35,000 nucleotides of DNA from Actinidia chinensis. Its lineage: Eukaryota; Streptophyta; Magnoliopsida; Ericales; Actinidiaceae. Under the pieces are notes generated by a model. The model was not told the origin of the DNA. It saw only the letters and a list, made by a program, of their open reading frames with translations, and searched no databases. Shown piece after piece: positions 1 through 11,716 of this stretch. Each line of letters begins with the position of its first letter. Position 1 is the stretch's first letter. The stretch is from assembly GCA_009663005.1 (NCBI GenBank), contig CM018897.1, positions 17,474,204-17,509,203 on the forward strand, given 5' to 3'. Made by a program: the position numbers and the translations under genes.

Positions 1-184
1 TTGCCCTTTGTTTCTTCGCATCATGATTTGAGCGGTGGCGTTAGGTGGTTTTAGTGTTCGATTATTTTATATTAGTTTTGAGTTTGTTACTAAGATGAAG
101 TTTTTGGTTGTTTAATAATTTATTTTTATTTTTCAATTTCGTTTGGTAGAGGTAAACTCTACTATTCAATGATAATTCATATGC
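1..184. other. AT-rich flank, no gene seen
   Basis: AT-rich sequence to the left of the duplicated XTH segment. It has no counterpart next to the second XTH copy and shows no reading frame or motif that I recognise. It marks the unique left border of the duplication, which begins near the CT-rich stretch at about 185-215. Confidence 0.4.
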
Positions 185-1173
185 ACAATCTTCCTTTCTC
201 TCCTCTCTCTCTGTATTGCTGATAGTAGTTCACATACACGTGCCGTTAAACATGAAGTGTATATAAATCCAGTAAACAATTGACACATCATTTGTAATTA
301 AGATAGATTCATTTAATTTTCTTCATATAATTAATTTACTATGTGGTCAATTAATTTACTAAATGTACATAACTTTGTGATTATGTCCATATGTAAATAA
401 TTTAACCTCAACACGACATATTAGATGGTTTCCCTATTTGAAACCAAAATAAAAGCGTCAAAGCCGGGCCTTCCCAACTTATGCCTAAAGCCGGTGGCAT
501 ATATTCTGTATCGATGGACAAATTTGTTTAATAACTATTGACCCATTTGAAAGCATTATGTGGTCCATGATCACTGTAAGGTATTGTCTGACTGTCCATT
601 TGCATGATAAGTGATGAGTTTCCAATAAAACACGTCCGCATGATGCAACTATTTCCAGCTGTCATGGCAACCAAACTTTTGACTGCTCATGTTGCGTTGA
701 AAGCAATTAATTAAATAATTTTCCTGTGATATCATCTCTCAATTCTAAAATAAAATAATAAATCACCTCCATACTATTTGGCCTTCACACTTTATTTTTC
801 GCACTTGGCATTATAGGTTTCCTATTTCATTTTTTTTTTTTTATCGAATAATGTACAACTCCGGTCATTTCAATTTAATAAAAATATTTATAAAATAACT
901 TTGTATTTATCAAAATAACTTATAACGCTGGTTTATTAATTTTTTTTGTAAAATATAAATTTTTTAGTTGTATAAAACAAGAGGCAATTGCGTGTTGAGC
1001 TGTCATTTGTATGGCTTGCACTGTCCAGAATAACCCAACAAATTGTCAGCCATCTGTGTACAGCTAAAAGATTGAGCCTCTCTGCCACTTTCACCCCCAC
1101 AAGTTAATTTCAAAACAGAACCTCCTTTGACTCTTCGTTAGATGTAGCTGCCTTGTATTCCCTATCTGCTCGC

Positions 1174-1186
1174 CCTATATATAAAA
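1174..1186 (+). promoter_or_regulatory. Candidate TATA box of XTH copy A
   Basis: The sequence tatatataaaa lies about 40-50 bp upstream of the first recognisable XTH codons, after a run of AT-rich upstream sequence. The spacing leaves only a short 5' UTR. The same position in copy B (about 10477-10488) reads actatatctaaa, a weakened version that could be a base-calling difference. The assignment rests on motif and position only. Confidence 0.5.
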
Positions 1187-1224
1187 TACCCACCAGGCGC
1201 TCCAAATCTCATCAACCCACAAAA

Positions 1225-2418
1225 GTTTATCCTACGAACAATATACTTGCCAAATTTGCCTTTCTGAATCCATATTGCATCCTTTCTTGCATACCACTTC
1301 TGCTCTTTGTGTCCTGTTGATGGTTCTTTGGTGGCTTGTACCTCAACCAACACTTGACATCACTTGGGTTGATGGCCGCGCTAAGATACTCAACACGGGA
1401 GCTTCTCACGCTCTCACTAGACAAAGCCTCTGGCTCCGGCTTTCAGTCCAAGAAATGAGTTCTCTTTGGCAAGAATCGATATGCAGCTCAGCTTGTCCCT
1501 GGGAATTCAGTCCGGCACTGTCACCGCTACTAATGTGGAGTTTATCTTTTATTTGCTTTTTCTTTTTAATTATTTATGACTAGAACATTGCATATCACAG
1601 TGAACTCGAACCCTCGCATCAAAACCAATATGCATGGAAGAGTAATAATTCAAATTACTTTTCCGAGCTAGGAAGTCCAAGAACTGACTTTTCCTTCCTG
1701 GTTTGTGGTTGCAGTTGTCGTCGCAAGGACCACCACATGATGAATGACTTTGAAAAATTTCCCTTTTGGGGAATTTGAGTGGCCGATCCTTATATTCTTC
1801 ACACCAATGTTTCAGCCAGGCAAGGGCAATAGAGAGCATCAATTTAGTATGGTTCGACGCCCACTGCCGTTTCCACACCTATTCCAATCCTCTGGACCCA
1901 CAACGTATGATGTAAGTGATTTGTCATTTTTGTCACATCTTTCCAATTTTTATATAATTTTTTTAAAGATCTATTTTCTTTTTTTTTTTTTTAAGTGGTG
2001 TTATTTAAGTGTGTCCATCCCATTCCAGCTTTTCTGTTGATGTCACACCAATAATAAGAGTTCAAGAACTCGGAATCCTTGGGTGTTTCGTAACCCAAAA
2101 GACCAACCAATGAGGATATCTTCCATCTGTGGAATGCAGATGACTGGGCACCAAGAGGTGGGCTTGTCAAGACTGACTGGACTCCCTTCTCCGTCACTGC
2201 CTCTCTACCGAAACTTCAATGCCAACGCTTGCGGTGTGGTCCTCGGCGCAATCTTCTTGGTAGTTCAAGTTCTAACGATAATGCATGGCTACAAGAGAGT
2301 TGGATTCGACAAGCCAAGAGACTGCTCCAGTTGGTGCAGAAACTACCTGATAACAACTACTGGCCCGGACTTGAAGCGCTTCCCACAAGCCTACCTCCAG
2401 AATGTTCCTGCTGCTTAA
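1225..2418 (+). CDS. XTH: Xyloglucan endotransglucosylase/hydrolase, copy A (3 exons, frame broken)
   Basis: XTH enzymes (GH16) are secreted to the cell wall, cut the beta-1,4 backbone of xyloglucan and rejoin it to another xyloglucan chain or to water. Exon 1 (about 1225-1534) encodes a hydrophobic signal-peptide-like start, then ITW-DGRAKIL and a segment ending near GNS-GTVTA. Exon 2 (1715-1911) holds the disrupted active-site block (the HDEIDFE region at about 1735-1757) and the DFHTYS-type block. Exon 3 (2029-2418) encodes SVDGT, KDQPMRI, LWNADDWA, YRNFNANAC and the C-terminal XTH domain with LPPECS, stopping at 2416-2418. Introns begin gt near 1535 and at 1912, and end ag at 1714 and 2028. 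A start codon is not visible: both copies read aaaag where ATG is expected. Frames shift within every exon, so as written it encodes no full protein. The family is certain, but the subgroup is not. Confidence 0.88.
1535..1714 (+). other. XTH copy A intron 1
   Basis: The intron is T-rich, with a donor near 1535 (gtggag, gtgagt in copy B) and a clear acceptor ggttgcag at 1707-1714. The matching intron in copy B is about 10844-11017. Its position just before the exon carrying the catalytic block suits XTH gene structure. Confidence 0.7.
1912..2028 (+). other. XTH copy A intron 2
   Basis: The donor gtaagt lies at 1912-1917 and the acceptor ccattccag ends at 2028, with a long T tract in between. 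Copy B has the same intron at about 11213-11325 with the same donor and acceptor words. Both copies keep it, which rules out a processed copy. Confidence 0.75.
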
Positions 2419-3517
2419 AATTCGATCTTGTTTAGTTCACACGAATCGATTATTAATTGTATTCTTCCACCTTTGCGAGTCAATTCAATAGTAAACTATA
2501 TTTTTGTTACATGGAGTGGGTTGAGGATGTTAATTTACGGAGAAATGATGTTCTCCAATCGTTATGTACTCCAAATTACTAATTAATACGATAAACACGA
2601 TAAAATGGCATGGAAATTAAACAATCATCAAAATTTTCTCTCTTTCCATTGGAATTCCATCGAATGATCAAACAGTTCGGTTTATTAGGAATCGATCGAA
2701 ACGAAACGTTTCTTGGAATTCCCCATGGCATGTGTTTTTGGACAGTTGGATTATGGACCGGATTAATGTCATGACTTTACTAGATTCAGTCAAATTGACA
2801 AAGTCTTGTTAAACCAAGTCTAAGCTACTTTTAATAAACCTCTAATAAAACGTCCTAACCACAGAAATTGTGTTTTATTGGCGTAACCCAAGGCTTCGTT
2901 GACACTCCCGTTTAAATGTCTGTTTTTTTAAACTTGTTACTAAAGGTCCAGATTTTTGTGCCTTTTTTTACTTTCTTTGGCTTTACTTTCGTTACAAATC
3001 AATCAAAATAAAAAGTCAATTTTGACTACGTTTTTGTTTACAAGCTAAAAAAGGCAAAAAACTGGTACCTTCCGGGTTTGCCATTGTACAAGAGATTCAA
3101 GGCTATGTTACCGCTAAATAGCAACGGGAAAAATTAAAACAAAACAACAAACTCAGGATTTTGAACTTCATAAATTTTTGAAGTTTGATCGAATCACAAT
3201 AAAAATCTTTACCATCTCCGTTTTCGTGTAGGTTTGGTCGGAACTACTATTTTCCTTGGCAAACACTACAAAAATATCCCCTTCATGTTATCACCCTTTA
3301 ATATACCCCTATAAGAAAACAATTGGGAGAAATTAAAAACAAAATCAGGTTTTGACCTAGTATAAATCGAACTTTGTAGTTTCAAATTGAGCGAATTAAA
3401 ACTAAAGGTTCATCTTTATTTCATTAGGAATTAACAAACTACTAGTTATTCTCAAACAAAAAATTGGGAAAACACCAGTACAAAAAATTGTCCCCTTTAA
3501 AAACTTAATCGATGCAA
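2419..3517. other. 3' flank of XTH copy A, no gene seen
   Basis: AT-rich DNA downstream of the stop codon, shared with copy B (11717-12843). It presumably begins with the 3' UTR. No coding region is supported. The one structure I see is a short foldback at 2945-3068, listed separately. Confidence 0.5.
2945..3068. repeat. Foldback / small MITE-like inverted repeat (copy A)
   Basis: The left arm, ggtccagatttttgtgcc followed by Ts (2945-2970), pairs imperfectly with the right arm at 3045-3068, which reads aaaaaggcaaaaaactggtac on this strand. The arms enclose about 75 bp that contain the perfect palindrome gtcaattttgac. The same structure is present in copy B at about 12255-12393, so it was there before the segment duplicated. 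It could be a tiny MITE or simply a stem near the transcript end. Confidence 0.5.
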
Positions 3518-3562
3518 GTCAAATCCTTATCAAATTTGTCAAACATCATCCTGCGTCAAAAA
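3518..3562. other. Short spacer between duplication border and Helitron end
   Basis: About 45 bp that match neither copy B nor a recognised Helitron end. They may be host spacer or part of the element if its true end lies further left. Confidence 0.3.
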
Positions 3563-3585
3563 CTAGTAATTGCCGTGCCCACCTG
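3563..3585 (-). other. Candidate Helitron 3' terminus (CTAG)
   Basis: The - strand ends with ggcaattactag and then t. Many plant Helitrons end with a GC-rich hairpin followed by a short AT spacer and CTAGT. The spacer and tetranucleotide fit. Only one arm of the hairpin (gggcacggc) is recognisable. Confidence 0.45.
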
Positions 3586-4139
3586 ACTATGTAAAAAAAA
3601 ATTCGAATTTTGGAGTTTGCAAAAAAAAACTTTTAGCACTATTAATAATTTACAATAACAGTCTTCAAATTTTACATTTTGTCTTCCTCAAAAAGTCTTC
3701 AAAACTTCTCAATTGTGAATTCTCATCAGGACATTTGCGAAATTTCCTGGTATCAATATGTCTGGGTATGATTGCCACCATTTTAGGAGAATGCACGACA
3801 ATCTAGGGCAAACGATGTGAGATTTTAGTCAAATTAAATTTTAGTAAAAAATATCTGAAAAGATACGAAGAATAACTTACTCATAGTTATTCCCCTCCCT
3901 AACGCTTAATCCAGTTGTATTTATCATTTTTATTCCTGTATGTTTCATCCAATCCTACAAAAAATTAATATTTAGTATAATTAAATTGCATATTTTGATA
4001 AAATTGCATATTTAAATGGATTTTTTGGTCCCTAACAACCAAGAAAAATCTATATTATACCTTTTGTGGGGTTTTCATCGATGAAAAAAGACTAAACAAA
4101 ACTTCTAGATAAACATATTTGTCATGAAATCCATTTCAT
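3586..4139. other. Helitron 3' non-coding region
   Basis: AT-rich stretch between the end of the helicase remains and the presumed Helitron terminus. It shows no coding similarity that I recognise on either strand. Confidence 0.4.
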
Positions 4140-7100
4140 TTCGAGGAGGACACTGATACAATGGAAGGATGTCCATCTGGGATAATGCCACTAAATTGCC
4201 CGTGACTAAATACAGGTGTCCTGCCATCAACCCAACTTACTTCCACAGATTGTCCCTGATGACTTGTGTATTGTTTTGCTTTTCCACTGAACAGAACTTG
4301 GCGCTTTGTCTTCTAAAGAAATTCGGAAGATGAAGTGCCAAAGATATTCTTGGAAAAATACCAAATTGCCACTTTATCTCCGGTTATATTTGGGCTTCTA
4401 TTATTCGGAATGCACACCGACAACCATTAATCATTATCAACAAAGTCCGTTCATTCGGCGGCAATATTCCTCAATAATTTATGGGCACCCCACTTTTAAC
4501 TCAATTTTAAAATGGTGTAAATCTGGAGGATTCAAGAGTTTAAATACTCATTAGGATATCGGTTTTGTAATGTGACAATCAACTTCATCATTTGCAGACA
4601 TTTTGTCGGCCGCTAATAGTTTTGTTGTCTACCCGGAAACAGATTCAATATCGCAATATTATAGCGTAACATTTCCTTCCGTGCACAAAGAATTGTGCGT
4701 TCAGTGAGGAATGTTGGGTTTCACAGTTCCCGGCACATCCATCTGAGGATAAACGTAGATAACCATTCTTTTAATCCAACAAAATGTATTGTGATGGAAG
4801 CTTTACGATTTCCGTGCGGATTGCTACCACTTTAACACAATAAAATCTATATTATAATCTATGCAATGAAATAATCAAGAAGATTATGAAAAAATCTTAC
4901 CTCACAAAAATTGGCGAAATTATATTTTCAATGTCCATGTTATTTAGGCGCATGTCACATCCACATTGTCAGAACATGTTGTCATGCCATAGTACAGAAT
5001 GACGCAAAGATGCAGCCACATTTGCTCTCGTACTCCTTTTGGTATTACTGGTAAAACTTGTCGAATTGCCACCAAAACTACGGTGATACCTCCGAAGGGA
5101 TTGATATTATCACAAATATCTTTATGTTCGATCAACCGTTTCCGACACACTATCTATGTTGGCATGGCTTCAGCCCAGATTATTAGTTTTTTCTCTCTGA
5201 ATAGCTCTGCCTGCAATGACTGTTTGCTAAACCCATTAAATGAATTTTTTCGTATACCAATGGTATGCAAACGTCGATTGTGCAGTTTTGCCTCCTACCA
5301 ATATAATGAATGCAATTCCAGATGATATGCCACATTAACTACGTATGACCAATGCCCGACATTTTGTTACAATTTGTATTGTATAGGAATTCTCCCTCTT
5401 CCAGCATCACCACCTAAGAACAAGGTAGTTCCTTTACTTTTTGTAAAAACTGAAGAAATGATTGCACATAAGCCTCACGTTGTTTGTCGTTTAACAGTCA
5501 ACATTATCCTGTACATGCCGTTTGTTGCGCATCAATCTGGAGTTGTTCGATGTTCCCATAGAGTCCATTACCAACAATCAGGCTCCAATTTCTAATTGGG
5601 TGGTGGGCATGGGGGAAGTCACTGAAACTCTTGCCTTATTCTTGAAGTAATTGATTCAAAAGGTATAACCGTAATCTTCAATTGAGCCTCAGTTGGGTTC
5701 GTAATGGCAAATAATATTCAAATGTGTGTGCAAGATCATCACATATAGTGCACAAAGACTTGATTCCACAACACTGTAGTTTAAAGGACAATACTGTGGT
5801 AGAATTAACATAAACACTCTCCTCTAGTTCGTTATCCAGTGTTCATAATTGGAAGCCTCTTGAAAGTATTGTATCCCTTCTCATCATCTTCCTAACAGTC
5901 ACCATTGCAACACATGCCGAGTTGAACGATGGTGCAAGTATTATTATTGTGCGCAAGTATTCAATGATCTTGGTCTTTAATAATAGTTAGTAGTAACTTA
6001 ATAGAATCTCTCCCTAAATTATGTGCAACAAGTACATCACTACCAATTGTATACCCCCTTTGTCCGGGGTCCATCTTTGGTTGTGCTTTTGCCAAACACA
6101 AGGTTTGTGAAATTCTTGGTGTGAATGCCCGAGCAGCTTTCATTTGAAATCACAACATGCAAAATATCTGGTAAGAGTTGAACAATCTTTCCCCCAGCCG
6201 AAATTTATGAATTTACGACTCGTTTCATTGACAACAACATGATGTATTCCAGGTCAATGAAGTTCTAGTCGAACACCTGAAGGAATTCCTCGTGCAGATT
6301 ATGACCTAATATTCGCCTATCGCCGCTTCTAGATCTCCAATATCCTGAATCGATATATTGTGGATCTAAATCTACTCCTCCAAACCACCATTGTTTTGTG
6401 CGATCATGACCCTGTAATATACTTGGTATGTATTTAACACATCTTATCCCGCACAACTTCCGCATGATGATTCAATTGAACATTTTTTTTAAAGATATTC
6501 AATTGTATGTGGCACGACATCCCTATTGTCCACATCTTGTCCATTAACTGTATACACTCTATCTACCATTATTTCGACCACGATAGATAGGGTATCCATC
6601 TTGATTCATAAGTTGTCTTCCCTTCTGAAAGGCTCTAGGGTACCGCTTTATGCATCTACCATTGTTGTCCAGACATGGTGCATTCGAATTCAAGCGCCAC
6701 AACAATCTATGTACCATAATAACTACTCTTGACAGTCTTTAAAAGTATAAGGATCATCTTCTGGAGATGAAAATTCCCGCAGATACAACCATGGTCTACT
6801 TGAGCACATGTCCTGAATTTTGTCTGCACCTTCAAGACAGAAAAGTGGCAGTGCATATGTGGTAGCCCCTATTTTTGCAATGCAATAGTGTAAACATGTA
6901 CAGACTTTTTCTACCCAAATACCTGCTTTTTTTCTCTATCCTCCCTCTCCTTCATCAGATACTTCCTCTTCAACTCGAAAACCTGTCAAACTAAATCCAG
7001 GAGGTCTATAGATTTGATACGGTAACAAGCTAAAATAATTTCATGCCAATTGGGATTTTGCATGTCATCGTGAGAAAACTATCAGGGTGATGATTGTAAC

Positions 7101-8310
7101 GTGTCATAGCCATTGACTCTTGAAATATTTCAAAAAAACATATGTCTTCGACTACTACCGATGAAGATTGCAAATTTATTTCGTTGACCACTGACAAGTC
7201 CCAAACCATCTTCACCAATTCTTTCAACCCTTGTACAGTTCTGCCCGTAAATCTCCCTTGATTGAGCCTATTGTATCCAAAGCGGTTTTTTGCTCGTTTA
7301 TAGCCCAAGCCTAACCAGCAGAAACTCTTGAAAATATTTTTCCTACTTTCAAAATTATTGAATATTCTGTACTCCATTCAAATAGACCGATAACTATAAC
7401 ATTGTAATGAGTGAGACGCTCATTTTGCAGGTTGACCGCGTAAGACATCTCATTATCTTCAATGAGGTTCCCATCCAAACTCCCCATTAGGGAACAATAG
7501 ACATAATGCAATTGTAAATAGCTGGGTGAATATTCATCTAATACCTCCTCAACTCATTTTTTTCCTCTAAGATGTAAGACATGTCTCTCATTCCATTGAC
7601 TCGGGTCCATCTTCCGTAATATAACCATCTCATCTGATGTGGGAAATTATAATTATAAAAACCGTTCTTCCTTTCCGTCCGCAAACTATAGTGGAGTATG
7701 AAGTTAGATGTTACCCCCGATTCTGATTGATTTAAAGAGTTCATAAGCCTGGTGAATTTATCTGTCAAATTCACTAATACTATAGTAAAGTATCCTGAAC
7801 CCTGTTTTGGAGTACATCTCTTCTTAATTGAAGGCTTTCTACGATTGCAACTTTCAAGCAGAATCGGGGTCATATATATAAAGTTGGGCATAAATTCCTT
7901 CAATGGGCCAGGCTGTGAAGTAATGCTCCTGTTTCTATGGTGCAATTCCCCATGGATGTGCAAGAGCAGGACCCCTTCCAGCAAGTACTAGCTCTTGATC
8001 CGTTTTGCCGCCAACTCGGAAAAGCATTAACTAACTTTAACTGCAATATATTCTCGGACGTATTTTCGAAAATCTTTAGATTGATCATTATGCCATCATA
8101 TAACGCTTGAAGTTGTGAAGGGGGAATTATAAGTAGAGGTAGCTTGCAATTTTTGCGTGCAAAAAACAACGTCCCAAAACGGCGGGCGCGGGGGGCATGA
8201 TAAGGTTGATTTTTGCTAAATTTTTTATCTATCCAATGGAAGGCTAAACAATTCGGACATTGCTAACACATTCATCCTGCCGAGGAAATGTCGGATCTAA
8301 AATATCTGGT
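4140..8310 (-). pseudogene. Helitron Rep-helicase (RepHel), many frameshifts
   Basis: This protein nicks and transfers single-stranded DNA (HUH Rep) and unwinds it (PIF1-type helicase) during rolling-circle transposition. Reading 5' to 3' on the - strand shows the following. An N-terminal Cys/His block and CKLPLL lie at about 8290-8100. HIHGELHHR-like sequence lies near 7950. The Helitron-like N domain with YNHHPDSFLTMTC is at about 7095-7057. The HUH motif PHMH is at 6851-6862 within GLPHMHC. GYPIYRGRNNGR is near 6560-6600, and LQGHDR near 6400. A degraded Walker A region (GGDAGRG) sits near 5400. [18 protein letters not shown], the Walker-B-side helicase block, is at about 5099-5030. SLNPPDL..FKIELKVGCP is at about 4545-4480. 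The last helicase block, GQSVEVSWVDGRTPVFSHGQ, is at about 4193-4258. Motif order and spacing match plant RepHel. The start is not identifiable and no long frame survives. Confidence 0.85.
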
Positions 8311-8320
8311 GCCGATTCTA

Positions 8321-9464
8321 CCTCTTACGCTATGTAATACCTTCTAATTCATCATCACTCAAAGATTTCGTGCACGCGTTGAAAAATTGATTTTTTTGTA
8401 CCGAAGTTTGCCTACAACATTTATAAAGTTACAGAATTTTATCCTTCGCACATAATAGACACAACATATTTATTACACATTTACTTACCAATTTTGTTCT
8501 GGGGTGAAGTTGTGCTAAACAGAGGTAACTCCAATCCAAAGGTAGTTCCGCATTGTCTTATGATGACTTCGTTGACATTTATACTAGAAAGCCTTCACTA
8601 AGATTTTGTGGAGAGGCATAGCATGCAAGTCTACATGGTTGAGGAGATTAGGGATGACTAACAACCACTATCTACGTGATTGGAGTTCTTCCACCAATTT
8701 GCCTTACTAAATCAGGCGTTGTGGAATGGAATAAAATACTACAGTGTTGACTCCAAGTGGTGCCGGGAGTGTGCAACCACTGTCCGTTTAGGTACATGAT
8801 TAGTGATACCCGTGGGCACGGATTTGAGTTAATGGCATTTGTTGTATGTGTAAACCCTTCCAACCAATTGTGATGCGACGTCTTGGTGTTAAATTTGAAA
8901 ATAGTCTAGGTTGAATATTTCGATAAATTTCTCCCTATTCTCATCGGTGCGTGGGGCATCACAGATTTGATATAAAATTTATCCATGAGTACTGCCTAAA
9001 ATAGGAATATGTAACATGTGAAAAAGATTTGTTCTTTGTGCAACACATGATAATAATACGTTAAACAAATCTCTTTATTGAGTCATAAAATCTTGAAATA
9101 GTAATTTTACGATACAAAAGTAAATAATATACATCCACAATGAGTTTCAATTATCACAAGTCTAACATTGGTTGAAAAACATACAGATTAGCATATGATA
9201 TAGCAATTTCTTTTTCCTTCGAGTTGTCATTGCCTTGTCTTTGCTTTATCTTTTCCTTTAAAAGAAGTGTTAAAATAAGTTATTAAACTCCAGGAAAAAA
9301 AAAAAACATAGAGTAAAGGATAAGTTAAACATAATGTGATGGTGGTTAACCTCAGAAAGGCACATGGCATTATAATCTCGCTCTCACGAATAACAACTAC
9401 CTTGTTTCTGTGCCTAGAAATGTACCTTTATAGAGAAAGGAATTGAAAATTATAGAATTAATAT
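8321..9464. other. Spacer between Helitron coding region and XTH copy B
   Basis: AT-rich DNA without a recognisable gene. It must contain the Helitron 5' end, which I could not place. A 63-codon open frame at 8672-8863 (- strand) has no features I recognise and is not called. Confidence 0.4.
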
Positions 9465-10524
9465 TCACTCTTCCCTTTCTCTCTTCCTCTCTGTATTGCT
9501 ATAGTAGTTCACATACAAGTGCAGTTGTAAACATGAAGGTTTATATAAATCCAGTAAAACAATTGACACATCATTTGTAATTAGATAGAGTCAGTAATTT
9601 TCTTATATAATAATTAATAAGGTGTCAATTAATTACTAAATGTACAGAAACTTGGATAGCCCATATGTGACCTTAATTTAACCTCAAAAAGAAAAATATT
9701 AGATGGTTCCTATTTTGAAACCAAAATAAAAGCTCAAAGCCGGGATGACCCAACAACTTATGCCTAAAGGCCGGTGGGCAGTATAGTCTGTATAGAGGGA
9801 AAACAAAATTTGTTTAATAATATGACTCCATTTGAAAGGCATTATGTGGTCCAGGATCACTGGGAAGGTATTGTCCGGACTGTATTTGCATTATAAAAGA
9901 GATGCCGTACAAATTAAAACAGTCCCATGATGCAACTTTTCCAGCTGCATGGCAACCAAACCTTTTTGACTGCTTCATGTTGCGTTGAAAGCAATTAATT
10001 AAAATAATTTTAATAATTTTCTGTGAGACCATCTCTTCAATTCTCAAAATAAAAAAATAAATAACCTCCATACGATTTTGGCCTCACACTTTTTAATTAT
10101 TTTCGACTTGGCCATTATAGGTCTATTCAATTTTTTTTTTTATATAGAATAATGTAAAAAAATCGGTCATTTCAATTTTTAATAAAATATTTATTTAAAA
10201 ATAACTTTTATTATCAAAATTACTTATAACGCTGGTTTATGTATATTTTTTGTCAAAAATAAATTATTTTATTTTAAAAACAAAGGAGGCAGTTGCGGTG
10301 AGCTGTCATTGTATGGCTTGCACTTTCCAGGAATTAACCCAACAAATTGTTCAGCATCTGTGTACAGCTAAAAGATTGAAGCTTCTGCACTTTCAGCCCC
10401 ACAAGTAATTTCAAAAAAGAACCTTTCCTTTGATCTTTCGTTTAGATTAGCTGCCTTGTATTCCATATCTGCTCTCACTATATCTAAATACCCCACCAGG
10501 CTCTCCAAACTCTCATCAACCCAC

Positions 10525-11716
10525 AAAAGGTTATCCTACGAACAACTATACTTGCCAAATTTGCCTTTCTGAATTCCATATGGCATTCTCTTTCTTGCAT
10601 ACCACTTCTGCATCTTTGTGTCTCTGTTGAGGTTTCTTTGGTGGCTTGTAACCTCAACCAACACTTGGACATCACTTGACGGGTGATGGCCGCGCTAAGA
10701 TAATAAAAACAACGGGAGCTTCTCATAACGCTCTCACTAGACAAGGCCTCTGGCTTTCCGGCTTTCAGTCAAGAATGGATATTCTTTGGAAGATCGATAT
10801 GAGCTCAAGCTGTCCGGGGAATTCAGCGGCACGTCACGCAACAGTGAGTTCTTTTATTTGCTTTTCTTTTTAAGTATTATGATAGAAAATTGCCAATTAG
10901 AACAGTGAAACTCGAACCCTCGCATCAAAACCAATATGCATGGAAGAGTTAAATTCAATTACTTTTCCGAGCTAGGAAGTCATGAACTGACTTTTCCTTT
11001 CCCTGTTTGTGTTGCAGTTGTCGTCGCAAGGGACCAAACCATGATGAGATTAGACTGGAATTATTGGGGATTTGAAGTGGCGATCATTATATTCTTAACA
11101 CCAATGTCTTCAGCCAGGCTAAGGGCAATAGAGAGCGCAATTTTACGTATGGTTCGAAACCACACTGCCGATTTCCACACCTATTCAATCTCTGGAAACC
11201 CACAAGGATTCTGTAAGTAGTTGTATCGTTTGTACATCTTTCAAATTTTTAGTATAATTTTTTTTACAGCATATATTCCTTTTTTTTTTATGTGGTGTTC
11301 ATTAAGTTGGTCCATTCCATTCCAGCTTTTTCTGTTGATGGCACCCAAGAAGAGCGTTCAAGAACTCGGAGGAATCCATTGGTGTTTCGTCCAAAAGACC
11401 AACCCAATGAGGATATATTCCAGTCTGTGGAATGCAGATGACTGGGGCAACAAGAGGTGGGCTTGTCAAGACTGACGGACTCATTACTCCCTTCAGCCTC
11501 CTACCGAAACCTTCAATGCCAACGCTGCGGTGTGGTCCTCGGGAGCATCTTCTTGTAGTTTTCAAGTTTCTAACGATCAGGCATGGTACAGAAGAGTTGG
11601 ATTCGGACACGCCAAGAGAGGCTCCGGGGTGCAGAAGACACTACATGATATACAACTACGCACGACTTGAAGAGCTTCCCAACAAGGCCTCCATGCCAGA
11701 ACGTTCTGCTGCTTAA
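10525..11716 (+). CDS. XTH: Xyloglucan endotransglucosylase/hydrolase, copy B (3 exons, frame broken)
   Basis: This is the paralogue or second allele of the XTH at 1225-2418. Exon 1 (about 10525-10843) carries the hydrophobic start, GDGRAKI and the ASGFQS-type block, and ends before gtgagt. Exon 2 (11018-11212) has HDEI followed by a damaged catalytic block (about 11036-11065: cat gat gag att, then aga where Asp is expected) and ADFHTYSI at about 11164-11187. Exon 3 (11326-11716) reads MRIYSSLWNADDW, TRGGLVKT, FNANA and YMIYNY, ending SMPERSAA. Introns are 10844-11017 and 11213-11325. In the surviving last frame the conserved C-terminal PPEC is read as MPER, and the expected Cys after YMIYNY is read as Ala. 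If real, those changes would remove a disulphide pair typical of the XTH C-terminal domain. The start codon is missing, as in copy A. Confidence 0.86.

Larger units (their letters stand above)
185..3517 (+). repeat. Direct duplication of about 3.3 kb, copy A
   Basis: This segment aligns along its whole length with 9465-12843. Matching blocks include the CT-rich start followed by gtattgct, the promoter, all XTH exons and introns, and the 3' flank down to taatcgatgcaa, after which the copies diverge. Differences are mostly one-base insertions and deletions spread evenly, with few substitutions. The orientation is direct. Both copies carry the whole gene plus flanks on each side, so this is a segmental (DNA-level) duplication and not retrocopying, because the introns are kept. 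The borders are approximate to about 10-20 bp. A tandem placement of two haplotypes by the assembler is an alternative to a real tandem duplication. Confidence 0.9.
3563..8320 (-). mobile_element. Autonomous Helitron, decayed (5' end unresolved)
   Basis: A rolling-circle DNA transposon read on the - strand. Its Rep-helicase coding remains run from about 8310 down to 4140. On the - strand the DNA at 3585-3563 reads gggcacggcaattactag. This ends in CTAG, matching the CTRR terminus, and is followed by T as expected for A/T insertion. A GC-rich block sits where the terminal hairpin should be, although the second hairpin arm is not clear. Helitrons have no terminal inverted repeats and make no target duplication, and none is seen. 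The TC start could lie anywhere between about 8860 and 9460, so the span given is the supported minimum. Confidence 0.75.

Noticed and set aside
1162..1424. Open frames on the - strand over XTH exon 1
   Set aside because: They are antisense shadows of the XTH exon. The + strand has the family motifs and splice sites.
8672..8863. 63-codon frame on the - strand before the Helitron RepHel
   Set aside because: No recognisable motif and the expected length for chance. It could hide a Helitron accessory gene but cannot be supported.
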